This document shows positions 17,645 to 26,778 of a DNA stretch of 64,000 nt, one piece after another (position 1 is the stretch's first letter; each line of letters opens with the position of its first letter). The stretch lies in contig CACWYV010000006.1 in NCBI GenBank assembly GCA_902765225.1, positions 1 through 64,000 of the forward strand. The letters are read 5' to 3'. The translations under genes were made by a program, and so were the position numbers. The notes beneath the pieces are model-generated. The model worked only from the letters and a program-made list of their open reading frames with translations, was not told where the DNA came from and searched no databases. The stretch is from Candidatus Avelusimicrobium intestinale. GTDB lineage: Bacteria; Elusimicrobiota; Elusimicrobia; Elusimicrobiales; Elusimicrobiaceae.

Positions 17645-18472
17645 TCAGTTTAATTGGGACAACGCATCCGCCAACGGCCCCAAGGAACCCTCCCGCACGG
17701 TTTCTATTTGCCCTTCATCCGCAGCTTGTGCGACCGGCGGATTTAACGGCAACCGTACGACCGTAGCAATACCCGCTTGCCGGGCTGTTTGCGCTACACG
17801 GGACGGCCCAAACAGGTCTATTTGTTTGCCGCAATCGGGACAGGTCAAATAACTCATATTTTCCACCAACCCCAATATCGGCACGTTCATCTGTTGAGCC
17901 ATTTTGACTGCCTTTCCCACAATCAGTTGCACAAGATCTTGCGGTGTAGACACCATTACAATACCGTCCAACGGCAGAGATTGGAACACCGTCAGTGTCA
18001 CATCTCCCGTACCGGGTGGCATATCAATAAAAAGGTAATCCACCTCTTTCCAAATAACATCCGTCCAAAATTGCTGCACTGTTCCCGTAATAAGGGCGCC
18101 ACGCCAAATGACGGGGTCGGTTTCGTTTTCCAGTAGTAAATTGAGTGACATAACTTGTATGCCACTGGCTGTGGTAACGGGATAAATACCGTCCTGATCA
18201 CCTTGGGCATGTTCGTGCAATCCAAACATTTTGGGAATAGACGGTCCGGTAATATCGGCATCCAAAATCCCGCACGAAAAACCGCGGCGGGTCATTTCGC
18301 TAGCCAGTAGTCCCGTCACAAACGATTTTCCCACGCCCCCTTTTCCGCTGACCACGCCAATTACGTGTTTGATGCGGCTTAACAAGTGCGGTTTGATTTT
18401 GGTATTTTCTGCGGTGCGGCTGGCGCAGTTGGCCCCGCAACTACTGCAATCGTGTGAACATTCTTCTGCCAT
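17645..18472 (-). CDS. Mrp/NBP35 family P-loop ATPase (Fe-S carrier)
   Basis: 275 residues. A Cys-rich N-terminal tail (CSHDCSSCGANC) precedes the deviant Walker A VVSGKGGVGKS. Also seen: DADITGPSIPKMFG, DMPPGTGD, and CPDCG inside ENMSYLTCPDCGKQ, the CxxC that holds a shared 4Fe-4S cluster in ApbC/NBP35 dimers. Probable role: cluster assembly or delivery to apo-enzymes, which PFOR and hydrogenase in this window would need. It is 45 bases upstream of the aminotransferase on the same strand. Confidence 0.93.
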   Translation of the reverse strand: MAEECSHDCSSCGANCASRTAENTKIKPHLLSRIKHVIGVVSGKGGVGKSFVTGLLASEMTRRGFSCGILDADITGPSIPKMFGLHEHAQGDQDGIYPVTTASGIQVMSLNLLLENETDPVIWRGALITGTVQQFWTDVIWKEVDYLFIDMPPGTGDVTLTVFQSLPLDGIVMVSTPQDLVQLIVGKAVKMAQQMNVPILGLVENMSYLTCPDCGKQIDLFGPSRVAQTARQAGIATVVRLPLNPPVAQAADEGQIETVREGSLGPLADALSQLN

Positions 18473-18578
18473 AATTTTCCCCCTTGTGTATATAGGTATT
18501 ATACCAAATAGGGATATCCCCCTAAATCCGGCCGATAATTATGATATACTAGTGTAAACATTATTAAAGGAGCAAAAT

Positions 18579-19607
18579 ATGACCGAACAAACAACCCCTA
18601 TTGTTACAAACGTAACGTCCCCCGTAACTTACGCCAGTTTTTGGAAACGGACCGCTGCATATTTGGTGGATTATACCTTATTTCTAATTACAATTATTTT
18701 AATACTCATAATCGTCCCTCCCCTGTGTGCCTTGTTAAAACTGGATAAGGGATATGGGGCATTATTGGCTTTTGCGGGTATATTGGGATGCTATTTATGC
18801 TATTTCGTATGGGCTGAATGCTCCTCCTGGCAAGCAACGATTGGGAAAAAAATATTCGGTTTAAAGGTAACTAATACGAACGGTCAACGTATTTCGTTTT
18901 GGCGTTCGTTCCTGCGAAATATCGGCATGCAGCTTTCATTTATCTTATTTTCATTTATCTTTTACATTGGGTGCTTAATGTGTTTATGGACCGAAAAAAG
19001 ACAATGCTTACACGATATGATAGCCAGCTGTGTGGTATTGGACACAAAACCCAACGAAAAGCAAGGATGTCTAATCGGAGTTGTTCTTCTTCTCTTACTG
19101 GCCCCATTTTTCCTGGGAATGTGCGCGGCCGTCTCCCTGCCACAATATATGAGAGCCGTGGAACGCTCCCGTGCCCAAGAAGCCATTGTTCTACTGTCCA
19201 ATTTGACCCAAACGCAACAACGTTTCTTTGCGAGGCAAGGACATTATGCAACGGAATTCCAACAATTGGACCTCTCCCCCAAAGGAGCAACCGGACGCGT
19301 ATTTTATACAAAAGGGGATCCTAAAACCGGCATCAACGGAAACGGTTTTGAAGTTACTCTTTCCGAAAATGTAACTTTTGCTAGAGGATTTGCCACTGCT
19401 CTACGAAAACCCAAACAAAATACCGACGAATCTGTCAGCTATACGCTACACCGTTATTATGCGGATAGTAAGACTTCCTGTATTCCCCACAATGATGCGG
19501 GAGCTAGCATGTGTGCGGATGTTTGCGGGACGGATGAACTAGGCGAAGACGGATCCTGCTGCACGGACGGAACCCCCGGTCGGTGTCCTTTGCCCACGCA
19601 AGAATAA
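18579..19607 (+). CDS. RDD membrane domain fused to a pilin-like domain
   Basis: 342 residues. Part 1 (about 18-155) is an RDD domain: FWKRTAAYLVDYTLFL, ATIGKKIFGLKVTN, FWRSFLRN. Part 2 (about 163-340) copies a type IV pilin core: a hydrophobic helix, then AAVSLPQYMRAVERSRAQEA and QRFFARQGHYATEFQQLDLS, matching [10 protein letters not shown] and [19 protein letters not shown] of the pilin at 57.4 kb. The prepilin-peptidase motif FTLIE is missing, so it should stay in the membrane with its Cys-rich head outside. AAAGGAG precedes the ATG. The function is unknown. Confidence 0.8.
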   Translation: MTEQTTPIVTNVTSPVTYASFWKRTAAYLVDYTLFLITIILILIIVPPLCALLKLDKGYGALLAFAGILGCYLCYFVWAECSSWQATIGKKIFGLKVTNTNGQRISFWRSFLRNIGMQLSFILFSFIFYIGCLMCLWTEKRQCLHDMIASCVVLDTKPNEKQGCLIGVVLLLLLAPFFLGMCAAVSLPQYMRAVERSRAQEAIVLLSNLTQTQQRFFARQGHYATEFQQLDLSPKGATGRVFYTKGDPKTGINGNGFEVTLSENVTFARGFATALRKPKQNTDESVSYTLHRYYADSKTSCIPHNDAGASMCADVCGTDELGEDGSCCTDGTPGRCPLPTQE

Positions 19608-19692
19608 ACCAAACGGGACCAATTTATCTCTATTCCTAAATTTGATATAATAAAGGGAATGGATGCACGGCCACCCGGCACGCAAACGATTT

Positions 19693-19777
19693 GGAGAGGT
19701 GTGTGAGTGGTTGAAACAGCAGGTCTCGAAAACCTGTAAACCGCAAGGTTTCGAGGGTTCAAATCCCTCCCTCTCCG
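19693..19777 (+). tRNA. tRNA-Ser (CGA)
   Basis: A long-variable-arm tRNA. Acceptor GGAGAGG/CCTCTCC, anticodon stem CAGGT/ACCTG around CTCGAAA (anticodon CGA), T-arm GAGGG TTCAAAT CCCTC, discriminator G. CCA is not encoded. TATAAT lies at 19646-19651. Confidence 0.95.
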
Positions 19778-19780
19778 TTG

Positions 19781-19818
19781 AATTTTTAAGGGCTCCCGCA
19801 AGGGGGCCCTTAAAATTT
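19781..19818 (+). terminator. Terminator after tRNA-Ser
   Basis: AATTTTTAAGGGC and GCCCTTAAAATTT arms around a short G/C-rich loop, 3 bases after the tRNA. Confidence 0.8.
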
Positions 19819-19829
19819 AACGGATGGAG

Positions 19830-20328
19830 CCACGCAAACTGCTTTGCGTGGCGTCGGGATTTGAAAGCCGGAGCCTTATGCGAGTTTGAGTGCCTTTGGC
19901 ACGAAAGGCGAGTAGAGCGAGGCGGGGTCGCGAGCGCCGCACGTCACTAAGGCGACTTGTGACCAAATCCCCAGAGAGTGGAACCACTCAAACGGCTTCC
20001 TGCCTCGTCAGGATTTGAAAGCCGGAGCCTTATGCGAGTTTGAGTGCCTTTGGCACGAAAGGCGAGTAGGGCGAGGCGGGGTCGCGAGCGCCGCACGTCA
20101 GTAATGCGACTTGTGACCAAATCCTCGGAGAGTGGAACCACTCAAACGGCTTCCTGCCTCGTCGGGATTTGAAAGCTGCAGCGATGTTTTTGTTTGAGTC
20201 CGCAAGGGCGAAAGGCAAAAACCGCGAGGGCAGGCCCGAACGCAATTTCCGTCAGGAAATTGACGTAGGGCAAATCCCTAAAACACGGAGCAGTATCCAA
20301 GGCCCTACTGTCGCGTCGGGATTTTGGG
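19830..20328 (+). repeat. tRNA-trailing structured repeat array, copy B (Ser type)
   Basis: Hairpin 19830-19851 (stem CCACGCAAA, loop CTGC) opens the array. Two tandem units of exactly 154 bases follow (19854-20007, 20008-20161). Each begins GTCGGGATTTGAA or GTCAGGATTTGAA, the inverse of the tRNA-Ser T-arm, and contains ACCAAATCC, its direct form. A third unit (20162-20280) switches to the core seen in copies A and C, with hairpin 20243-20262 (stem CAATTTCC, loop GTCA) and the end GGGCAAATCCCTA. A truncated fourth start, CGTCGGGATTTTGGG, lies at 20314-20328 and adjoins the nifJ promoter. This fills the 640-base gap before nifJ. Confidence 0.87.
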
Positions 20329-20357
20329 TTGGCAAGTTTCTACCAAAATTCTATAAT
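20329..20357 (+). promoter_or_regulatory. Promoter of the pyruvate:ferredoxin oxidoreductase gene
   Basis: TTGGCA (20329-20334) and TATAAT (20352-20357) with an ideal 17-base spacer. The -35 box touches the end of the tRNA-Ser repeat array, so the array may influence this promoter. Confidence 0.8.
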
Positions 20358-20421
20358 AAATATAAGCCGGTTTTTCGTACGGCCCAATAACCGTTTTATT
20401 TTAAAAAGGAGACTTTTCAGT

Positions 20422-23400
20422 ATGGCTAAATTAGTCGCCATGGACGGCAACGGAGCAGTATCTCACGTCGCCCATGCTACCAACGAAGTAATTGCTATTT
20501 ATCCGATTACGCCCTCTTCTACGATGGGCGAAATCTGTGATGCCAAAAGCGCCAAAGGCGAAACGAACATCTGGGGCAACGTACCCTCGGTCAGCGAATT
20601 GCAATCCGAAGGCGGTGCGTCCGGTGCGGTACACGGCTCTTTGGTAGCCGGTGCCTTGACCACCACTTTTACCGCTTCCCAGGGCCTCTTGCTTATGATT
20701 CCCAATATGTACAAAATCGCGGGTGAATTAACCCCCACGGTTTTCCACGTATCGGCCCGGGCGATTGCTACCACCGCTTTGTCCATTTTCGGCGACCATT
20801 CCGACGTTATGGCCGTACGCCAAACCGGGTGGGCCATGCTCTGCTCCGACAATCCGCAAGAAGCCATGGACCTCGCCCTCGTAGCGCAGGCGTCCACCTT
20901 GCGTGCCCGCGTCCCGTTTGTACACTTCTTTGATGGATTCCGCACCAGCCACGAACTGAACATGGTGGAACCACTGACCAAAGAACAAATGAAAGAAATG
21001 ATTAACGACGAACTCGTGGCTCAACACAAATCCCGCGGTTTAAACCCGGAACATCCGACCGTGCGCGGTACGGCTGCCAACCCGGATGTATACTTCCAAG
21101 AACGCGAAGCCGTCAATAAATTTTATAACGCTGTTCCCGGTATCGTCAAAGAAGAAATGGCGAAACTAGCCAAAATGACGGGCCGCACCTACGACCTTTT
21201 CCAATATTTCGGTGATAAAGATGCCGAACGCTTGGTAGTGGTGATGGGCTCCGGGGCCGATGTAGCCCAAAACGCCGTGGAAGTCCTAAAAGGTGAAAAA
21301 GTGGGCGTCCTCAAAGTAAAATTGTTCCGCCCGTTCTCCATTGCCGATTTCATCCGCGTTATCCCCAACACCGTCAAGAAAGTAGCCGTGTTGGACCGCA
21401 CCAAAGAACCCGGTTCGTTGGGCGAGCCGTTGTTCCAAGATGTCTGCGCGGCCTTCTTAACCGACGAAGCCAAAGCCAAATTCCCTGCTACTCCGCTGAT
21501 CATCGGCGGGCGCTACGGTATCGGCTCTAAAGACTTTACGCCTTCAGACGTGAAAGCCGTGTTTGACAATCTGGCCGCCAAAACTCCGATCAAAGATTTT
21601 GTGGTAGGTATCAACGACGATTTGACCCACAAATCGTTACCCGCCGCTAAATTGGAGAGCAAATCCGGTAACGACATTTTTGCCGCGTTATTCTACGGTT
21701 TGGGTTCGGACGGTACCGTCGGTGCCAATAAAAACACGATGAAAATTATTTCTGCCAACGGGTTCTTCGCGCAAGGGTACTTCGTCTATGACTCAAAAAA
21801 ATCAGGGTCTATGACCACGTCCCACATCCGCTTCGGCAAAAATTACATCCGTGCGCCGTACCTCATCCAATCGGCTGATTTTATCGGCGTACATATGTTT
21901 GATTTCTTGGATAAATACGACGTACTCGGCAAAGCCAAAAAAGGGGCTACCGTGCTCATCAACTCGCCGTACAACGCCGAGGAAGTGTGGAACCACTTAA
22001 CTGCGGAAGTACAACAAATCATCATTGACCGCCAGTTAAAGGTATATGTGATTGACGCTTCCGAAATTGCCCTCAAAACGGGTATGGGTAGCCGCACCAA
22101 TACCATTATGCAAACGGCATTCTTTGGCATTGCGGGTGTCATCCCGTCCGAAAAAGCCATCGCGGACATCAAACACGCCATTGAAAAAACGTATTCCAAA
22201 AAAGGCGAAGAAGTCGTGCAGAAGAACTACAAAGCCGTAGATGCGGCCTTGGCGGGCTTACACGAAGTGAAATATCCGTCCAAAGTTTCTTCCAAACTGC
22301 ACACCAAGGCCCCCGTTCCGGCAGATGCTCCGGCGTTTGTAAAAGACGTCCTGGGCGAAATGATTGCCGGCCGCGGCGATAACTTGCCGACTTCGGCCAT
22401 GCCCGAAGGCGGCGTATATCCCACCGGTACCACCCAGTACGAAAAACGCAACATTGCGCTAATGGTTCCGGCGTGGGACCCGGATACCTGCATCCAATGC
22501 GGTTTCTGCTCTATGGTTTGCCCGCATGCGGCTATTCGCATAAAGGCCTACGACGCGGACGCTTTGAAAAACGCCCCCAAAACCTTTAAATCTGCCGACG
22601 GAAAAGCCGATCTGGCCGGCAAAAAATTCACCGTACAGGTAGCGGTGGAAGACTGCACCGGCTGCGGCGCGTGCGTATTTAACTGCCCGGCCAAAAACAA
22701 AGAAAATCCGGAAAAGAAAGCCATCAATATGGTGCACCAACTTTCCGTACGCGAAAACGAAGTGGACAACTACGCTTTCTTCTTGGGTCTCAAACAAGCC
22801 GATGTAAAAACCAAGAAGGAATCTGTCAAAGGCTCTCAAATGAGAAAGCCCTTGTTTGAGTTCTCCGGCGCGTGCGCGGGCTGCGGGGAAACGCCGTACG
22901 TTAAACTCTTAACGCAATTGTTCGGTGACCGCTTGGCAGTAGCCAACGCAACGGGCTGTTCGTCCATTTACGGCGGTAACTTACCCACCACCCCCTATTG
23001 CCAACGCGAAGACGGCAAAGGGCCGGCCTGGGCGAACTCGCTCTTTGAAGACAATGCGGAGTTCGGTTTGGGAATGCGCTTGGCATTTGACCAACTCAAC
23101 CACGATGCCAAGGCCCTGTTGGAGCAAGCCAAACAAGATGAAAACTTCAAAGCCCACACGGCCTTGATTGACAACATCTTGAACGCCGACCAAACAACCG
23201 ATGCCGGCGTAGAAGAACAACGCAAACGCGTAGCCGAACTCAAAGGCATCTTGGAAGGCGGAGCCAAAAAAGGATGCGAAACCTGCAAACGGCTTTTAAG
23301 TTTGGCCGATTACCTCATCCGCAAATCCGTGTGGATTTTGGGCGGTGACGGTTGGGCCTATGATATCGGCTACGGTGGTTTAGACCACGTACTCGCCAGC

Positions 23401-23994
23401 GGCAAGAATATCAAAATCTTAGTGTTGGATACGGAAGTCTATTCCAACACCGGCGGCCAGATGTCCAAAGCCACCCCGTTAGGAGCCAAGGCCTTATTCG
23501 CCGCGGGCGGCAAGACCATGCCGAAAAAAGACCTCGGTATGATTGCCATGACCTATGGCAACATCTACGTGGCGCAAGTAGCCATGGGAGCCAACATGAA
23601 TCAGGCCATCCAAGCCCTCGCGGAAGCGGATGCTTACGACGGACCGGCCCTCGTGATTGCCTACTCGCACTGTATCGCCCACGGAATTGATATGTCCAAA
23701 GGTATGGGTGAAGCCAAACGTGCCGTACAAGCCGGGCGCTGGATTCTGTATCGTTTCAATCCGCAGGCCCGTTACGAAGGCAAGAACCCCTTGCATGTGG
23801 ATAGCCCGCTCGGCGCGCCGACGTTGCCGTTGGCAGACTATATGAGTGGCGAAAACCGCTTCAAAGGATTGATGCGCGATAATCCGGAACTGGCGCAGAA
23901 ACTCATTAAGCAAGCGGAAAGCGAGTATGCGTGGCGGCGCGATTTGTACAAACAACTCGCAGCTATTACGCCTGCTGAAAAATTAGAAAAATAA
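20422..23994 (+). CDS. nifJ: Pyruvate:ferredoxin (flavodoxin) oxidoreductase
   Basis: 1190 residues, full length for the single-chain enzyme. It converts pyruvate and CoA to acetyl-CoA and CO2, reducing ferredoxin. Seen in order: pyrimidine-binding domain (YPITPSSTMGE), transketolase-C-like domain, the 4Fe-4S ferredoxin domain (CIQCGFCSMVC and CTGCGACVFNC), a proximal-cluster Cys pair (CAGCGE), and the TPP-binding domain GDGWAYDIGYGGLDH with LDTEVYSNTGGQ. ATG 20422 has AAAGGAG upstream. Reduced ferredoxin can feed the HydABC hydrogenase at 51-55 kb. The last 17 codons are duplicated downstream. Confidence 0.97.
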   Translation: MAKLVAMDGNGAVSHVAHATNEVIAIYPITPSSTMGEICDAKSAKGETNIWGNVPSVSELQSEGGASGAVHGSLVAGALTTTFTASQGLLLMIPNMYKIAGELTPTVFHVSARAIATTALSIFGDHSDVMAVRQTGWAMLCSDNPQEAMDLALVAQASTLRARVPFVHFFDGFRTSHELNMVEPLTKEQMKEMINDELVAQHKSRGLNPEHPTVRGTAANPDVYFQEREAVNKFYNAVPGIVKEEMAKLAKMTGRTYDLFQYFGDKDAERLVVVMGSGADVAQNAVEVLKGEKVGVLKVKLFRPFSIADFIRVIPNTVKKVAVLDRTKEPGSLGEPLFQDVCAAFLTDEAKAKFPATPLIIGGRYGIGSKDFTPSDVKAVFDNLAAKTPIKDFVVGINDDLTHKSLPAAKLESKSGNDIFAALFYGLGSDGTVGANKNTMKIISANGFFAQGYFVYDSKKSGSMTTSHIRFGKNYIRAPYLIQSADFIGVHMFDFLDKYDVLGKAKKGATVLINSPYNAEEVWNHLTAEVQQIIIDRQLKVYVIDASEIALKTGMGSRTNTIMQTAFFGIAGVIPSEKAIADIKHAIEKTYSKKGEEVVQKNYKAVDAALAGLHEVKYPSKVSSKLHTKAPVPADAPAFVKDVLGEMIAGRGDNLPTSAMPEGGVYPTGTTQYEKRNIALMVPAWDPDTCIQCGFCSMVCPHAAIRIKAYDADALKNAPKTFKSADGKADLAGKKFTVQVAVEDCTGCGACVFNCPAKNKENPEKKAINMVHQLSVRENEVDNYAFFLGLKQADVKTKKESVKGSQMRKPLFEFSGACAGCGETPYVKLLTQLFGDRLAVANATGCSSIYGGNLPTTPYCQREDGKGPAWANSLFEDNAEFGLGMRLAFDQLNHDAKALLEQAKQDENFKAHTALIDNILNADQTTDAGVEEQRKRVAELKGILEGGAKKGCETCKRLLSLADYLIRKSVWILGGDGWAYDIGYGGLDHVLASGKNIKILVLDTEVYSNTGGQMSKATPLGAKALFAAGGKTMPKKDLGMIAMTYGNIYVAQVAMGANMNQAIQALAEADAYDGPALVIAYSHCIAHGIDMSKGMGEAKRAVQAGRWILYRFNPQARYEGKNPLHVDSPLGAPTLPLADYMSGENRFKGLMRDNPELAQKLIKQAESEYAWRRDLYKQLAAITPAEKLEK

Positions 23995-24243
23995 GTTTAG
24001 TTGCTAAACTAAGCATTAATGAAAAAGTGCCGGGGTTTTCAATATGTTCGCTAATCCGCGATTTGTACAAACAACTCGCGGCTATTACGCCTGCTGAAAA
24101 ATTAGAAAAATAAGTTTAGTTGCTAAACTAAGCATTAAGCCCCGGCGCTGAAAAAGTGCCGGGGTTTTCAATATGTTCGCTAATCCGCGATTTGTACAAA
24201 CAACTCGCGGCTATTACGCCTGCCGAAAAATTAGAAAAATAAG
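23941..24243 (+). repeat. Three tandem copies of the nifJ 3' end
   Basis: A unit starting GATTTGTACAAACAACTCGC occurs at 23941, 24060 and 24189 (spacings 119 and 129). Each copy encodes the PFOR tail DLYKQLAAITPAEKLEK with its stop. The first two also carry the trailing terminator region. Copy 2 has a complete terminator (24139-24168, CCCCGGC/GCCGGGG then TTTT). Copy 1 lacks about 10 bases of its left arm. Copy 3 ends soon after the stop and runs into another terminator. Copies 2 and 3 are untranslated remnants. No gene lies between 23995 and 24308. Confidence 0.93.
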
Positions 24244-24267
24244 TGTACTTACAACAAGCAGTAAAAA

Positions 24268-24295
24268 AGGCCCCGGGTTAAACCCGGGGCTTTAG
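24268..24295. terminator. Bidirectional terminator after nifJ
   Basis: Ten-pair stem GCCCCGGGTT/AACCCGGGGC with six As on the left and TTTA on the right. It serves nifJ and the convergent gene ending at 24309. Confidence 0.88.
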
Positions 24296-24308
24296 ATAAA
24301 CAAAATCG

Positions 24309-25016
24309 TTAAATCCAGCCGGAAGAAAGAGAATTTTTCAGGTACTCTTCGTTATGCTTCCAATAGTAATACAAACTAAACACAGCTATCACTACGCAAA
24401 CAGCACCTATAAAGATAAATATTTGGCCAATAATCACATCATAATCCAATAATCCGATCGGCCCCAAAATATTGTACCAATCTCCTTTAACTGCCCCCGG
24501 TTTAAAATTGGTGAGCATATCGGCAGAGGTAAGTGGCAATTGGCTGGCCCGCGCATCCGCCGCATAAACTCCGGCCTCATAAAAAGTAGAACCTAACCAA
24601 TACCACCATACCGGCAGCAGATACCGCCCACCGCGGCTGCGCAACGTGAACAACAAAACGACCAAAGGCACCAAAGTTTCCACTCCATTTCCCATGGCGA
24701 CACACCACCACATTGCAAACGGTATACAGTGAGGATAACACACACTCATTCCCAAAAACAAACCGAATTTCCCAACCAAATTATGTCCCAGCATTTCGTG
24801 ATTGAGGTAATTAGGGAAATATACCCACATATTATCAAAGAGGGTGTGAGTAAAGGTAGAAGGAGTTTCTCCCAACAAAATTGGTGCAATTTTGTAATCC
24901 GTATGCATAAACAGCCACACGCTTACCCCGATGACAAACAACACGCTCCAAAAACTCCACTTGAAAAACAGCGGGCTTTGGTGGTACGGATCCAACCAGT
25001 CTATAAAATCTCTCAT
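24309..25016 (-). CDS. Polytopic membrane protein with HEMLGH motif, unknown family
   Basis: 235 residues with about five hydrophobic segments. The second third carries YLNHEMLGHNLVGKFG, an HExLGH block like the HEVLGH zinc motif of the TldD-like protein encoded just upstream. It is not a canonical HExxH, so protease activity is only a possibility. Many Trp/Tyr residues line the later helices. It ends in a short cytoplasmic tail (HNEEYLKNSL). I recognise no family. The ATG has no ribosome-binding site and sits 6 bases after a TATAAT. Confidence 0.7.
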   Translation of the reverse strand: MRDFIDWLDPYHQSPLFFKWSFWSVLFVIGVSVWLFMHTDYKIAPILLGETPSTFTHTLFDNMWVYFPNYLNHEMLGHNLVGKFGLFLGMSVCYPHCIPFAMWWCVAMGNGVETLVPLVVLLFTLRSRGGRYLLPVWWYWLGSTFYEAGVYAADARASQLPLTSADMLTNFKPGAVKGDWYNILGPIGLLDYDVIIGQIFIFIGAVCVVIAVFSLYYYWKHNEEYLKNSLSSGWI

Positions 25017-25022
25017 GGGAAA

Positions 25023-25028
25023 ATTATA
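25023..25028 (-). promoter_or_regulatory. -10 box of a leaderless promoter
   Basis: TATAAT on the minus strand, exactly 6 bases before the ATG at 25016, so the A of ATG would be the +1 base. Only TTTCCC lies between. Confidence 0.55.
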
Positions 25029-25125
25029 CCTCTTTTATTTCCAGGGAAAAACATTTTTTTGTTTTATCACGTCGCTCTCTTGCACAAAATGCAAAGACCC
25101 TATGTAGCAAACGGGTAATTATGCT

Positions 25126-26778
25126 TTACTTGGGCCGTGCTAAGAACGGTTTGCGGTGCGGTTTGTGTTCTTGCGGCACCAGTTCTGCTTCTTGCAATAG
25201 AATAGAGGGCGTGATGATGACCTTGTCGGAAAAGTTACTGACCAACTCACTTTTTCCCCCCACCGCCAGTACATTGCGTAAATCGCGCGGAGAAGCAAAA
25301 TTGCCATCCCATTTCAAATTCAGCACCGTTTCTTTGCGCCCGTCTGCCGTATAAATACGCTCAATGCCTAAATCGCCGGATGGACTGTCATCATGCAGAA
25401 TATACCCATACGGCAAATTCAGCTCCCGGCAGCGGGACAACAACTTTTCTTCCATTTGTTGATCCGTCCAAATAAGTTTGGGTTCCACAAATACATTGGT
25501 TAAGCCCTCGCGTGGGCCATACTGACTGGCAATATATGCATGTCCGTTACTGCGGTGTGAAGCCAATAAAGGACGCTGCGTGAGCGGTAAATCTTGAATG
25601 TATCCGTCTTTTACCAACGTTAAATTTTCCGCGGCTACCCCCTCATCGTCCAATGGAAAAAACCTCGCCAAGGAAACCCCTTCAAACGTACGCTGCAAAG
25701 GCCGGTCATACAGCGTCAGTAGCGAAGTACTGGCCCGTACATGGCGTTTCTTGTACCATTTTCCGGCACCTTTATCTTCGTCGGCATAGGCCAGCAACAA
25801 AGGTTTACTTTTGCCTAGGTCACGCAAAATAGATTCTTCCAAAAAGGCGGCCGCCGCCCGCGGTTTGAGTAACACCGGGCCGACATATGCTTCGCCGTCC
25901 GGTGCGGCGTAGGCCTGACGCACACGCGCCAATAAGTTTTGCGCTTCTTGCCGGGCGCGGGCCATTTCCGCCGGGGAATCGTCCTTGAGCCAAAATGTAT
26001 AATTCATGGAAGACGTTTTTCCGTCCGATTGACGGAATGTAACCCTAAGTTTCATCCGCTGCCAAGGGACAATGTACTGGCCAAACGATCCACGGCTATT
26101 TAAAAAATACCGATCTTCTCGTTTAAAAAGCAGATTAGCTGTAAAATTTTCTACAAACGGAAGTTCTTTGCCTAATGCAGAAATTTGCCGCACGGTTTCT
26201 TGTATTCCTTTTATATCCGGCTGGGTCCAGGGGGTTATTTTCTCTACAAATTGGGCCGACGGGGAAGGAACAACATCCGGCAACGAAGACAAAATATTTT
26301 TTTTCTGTTTATAGTTCTGCTTCTGTTGGTATAAATTGGCCGCCTGCAAATAGGCCCGGTCGGTCAACCACCACAATCTTTGCCGCAACGTACCGTATCC
26401 CAAAAAGGTCTGTCCGTTGAATAATCCAAGTCCCCACTCCGCTCGGCGATACCCCCACTCCGTATCTACAAATCCCAAACTGTCTTGTTGGTCCGATCCG
26501 ACGGACACAAATACCGTTGCCTCCATGTATCCGTCGTCTTGCGCATTATACAAACTGGGCACCAACGCACCTAGCGAGGCCTCTATCTCCACATCATACG
26601 TATGAGTGAGCCAATAAGATATGTAATAGGGAGCAGGGTGATCCTCCAAACGCAATTGCTCCAGAGAGCGCTGCATTTCATCCTTCATGGCGCGGAAATA
26701 AACATTGTCCGGCAAATCAGCGGCAAACGCCACGCCGAAACTCAGTAAAGTAAAAAGTAAAATTCCTATCCGTTTCAT
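25126..26778 (-). CDS. Exported TldE/PmbA-like subunit (no zinc motif)
   Basis: 550 residues with a signal peptide (MKRIGILLFTLLSFGVAFAA). The C-terminal half follows the TldD/PmbA fold: GVSLARFFPLDDEGVAAENLTLVKDGYI, then SNGHAYIASQYG and NVFVEPK. Where the TldD-like partner has AVFVHEVLGHRLEGH, this protein reads AAFLEESILRDLGK, so the metal ligands are absent, as in cytoplasmic TldE. It overlaps the partner gene by 4 bases (ATGA), pointing to a heterodimer. Unlike E. coli TldD/E it should act outside the cytoplasm. Confidence 0.82.
   Translation of the reverse strand: MKRIGILLFTLLSFGVAFAADLPDNVYFRAMKDEMQRSLEQLRLEDHPAPYYISYWLTHTYDVEIEASLGALVPSLYNAQDDGYMEATVFVSVGSDQQDSLGFVDTEWGYRRAEWGLGLFNGQTFLGYGTLRQRLWWLTDRAYLQAANLYQQKQNYKQKKNILSSLPDVVPSPSAQFVEKITPWTQPDIKGIQETVRQISALGKELPFVENFTANLLFKREDRYFLNSRGSFGQYIVPWQRMKLRVTFRQSDGKTSSMNYTFWLKDDSPAEMARARQEAQNLLARVRQAYAAPDGEAYVGPVLLKPRAAAAFLEESILRDLGKSKPLLLAYADEDKGAGKWYKKRHVRASTSLLTLYDRPLQRTFEGVSLARFFPLDDEGVAAENLTLVKDGYIQDLPLTQRPLLASHRSNGHAYIASQYGPREGLTNVFVEPKLIWTDQQMEEKLLSRCRELNLPYGYILHDDSPSGDLGIERIYTADGRKETVLNLKWDGNFASPRDLRNVLAVGGKSELVSNFSDKVIITPSILLQEAELVPQEHKPHRKPFLARPK

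Noticed and set aside
19854-20161. 154-base direct repeats considered as a CRISPR array
   Set aside because: The unit is far too long, has no spacers and no cas genes are nearby. No CRISPR was seen anywhere in the window.
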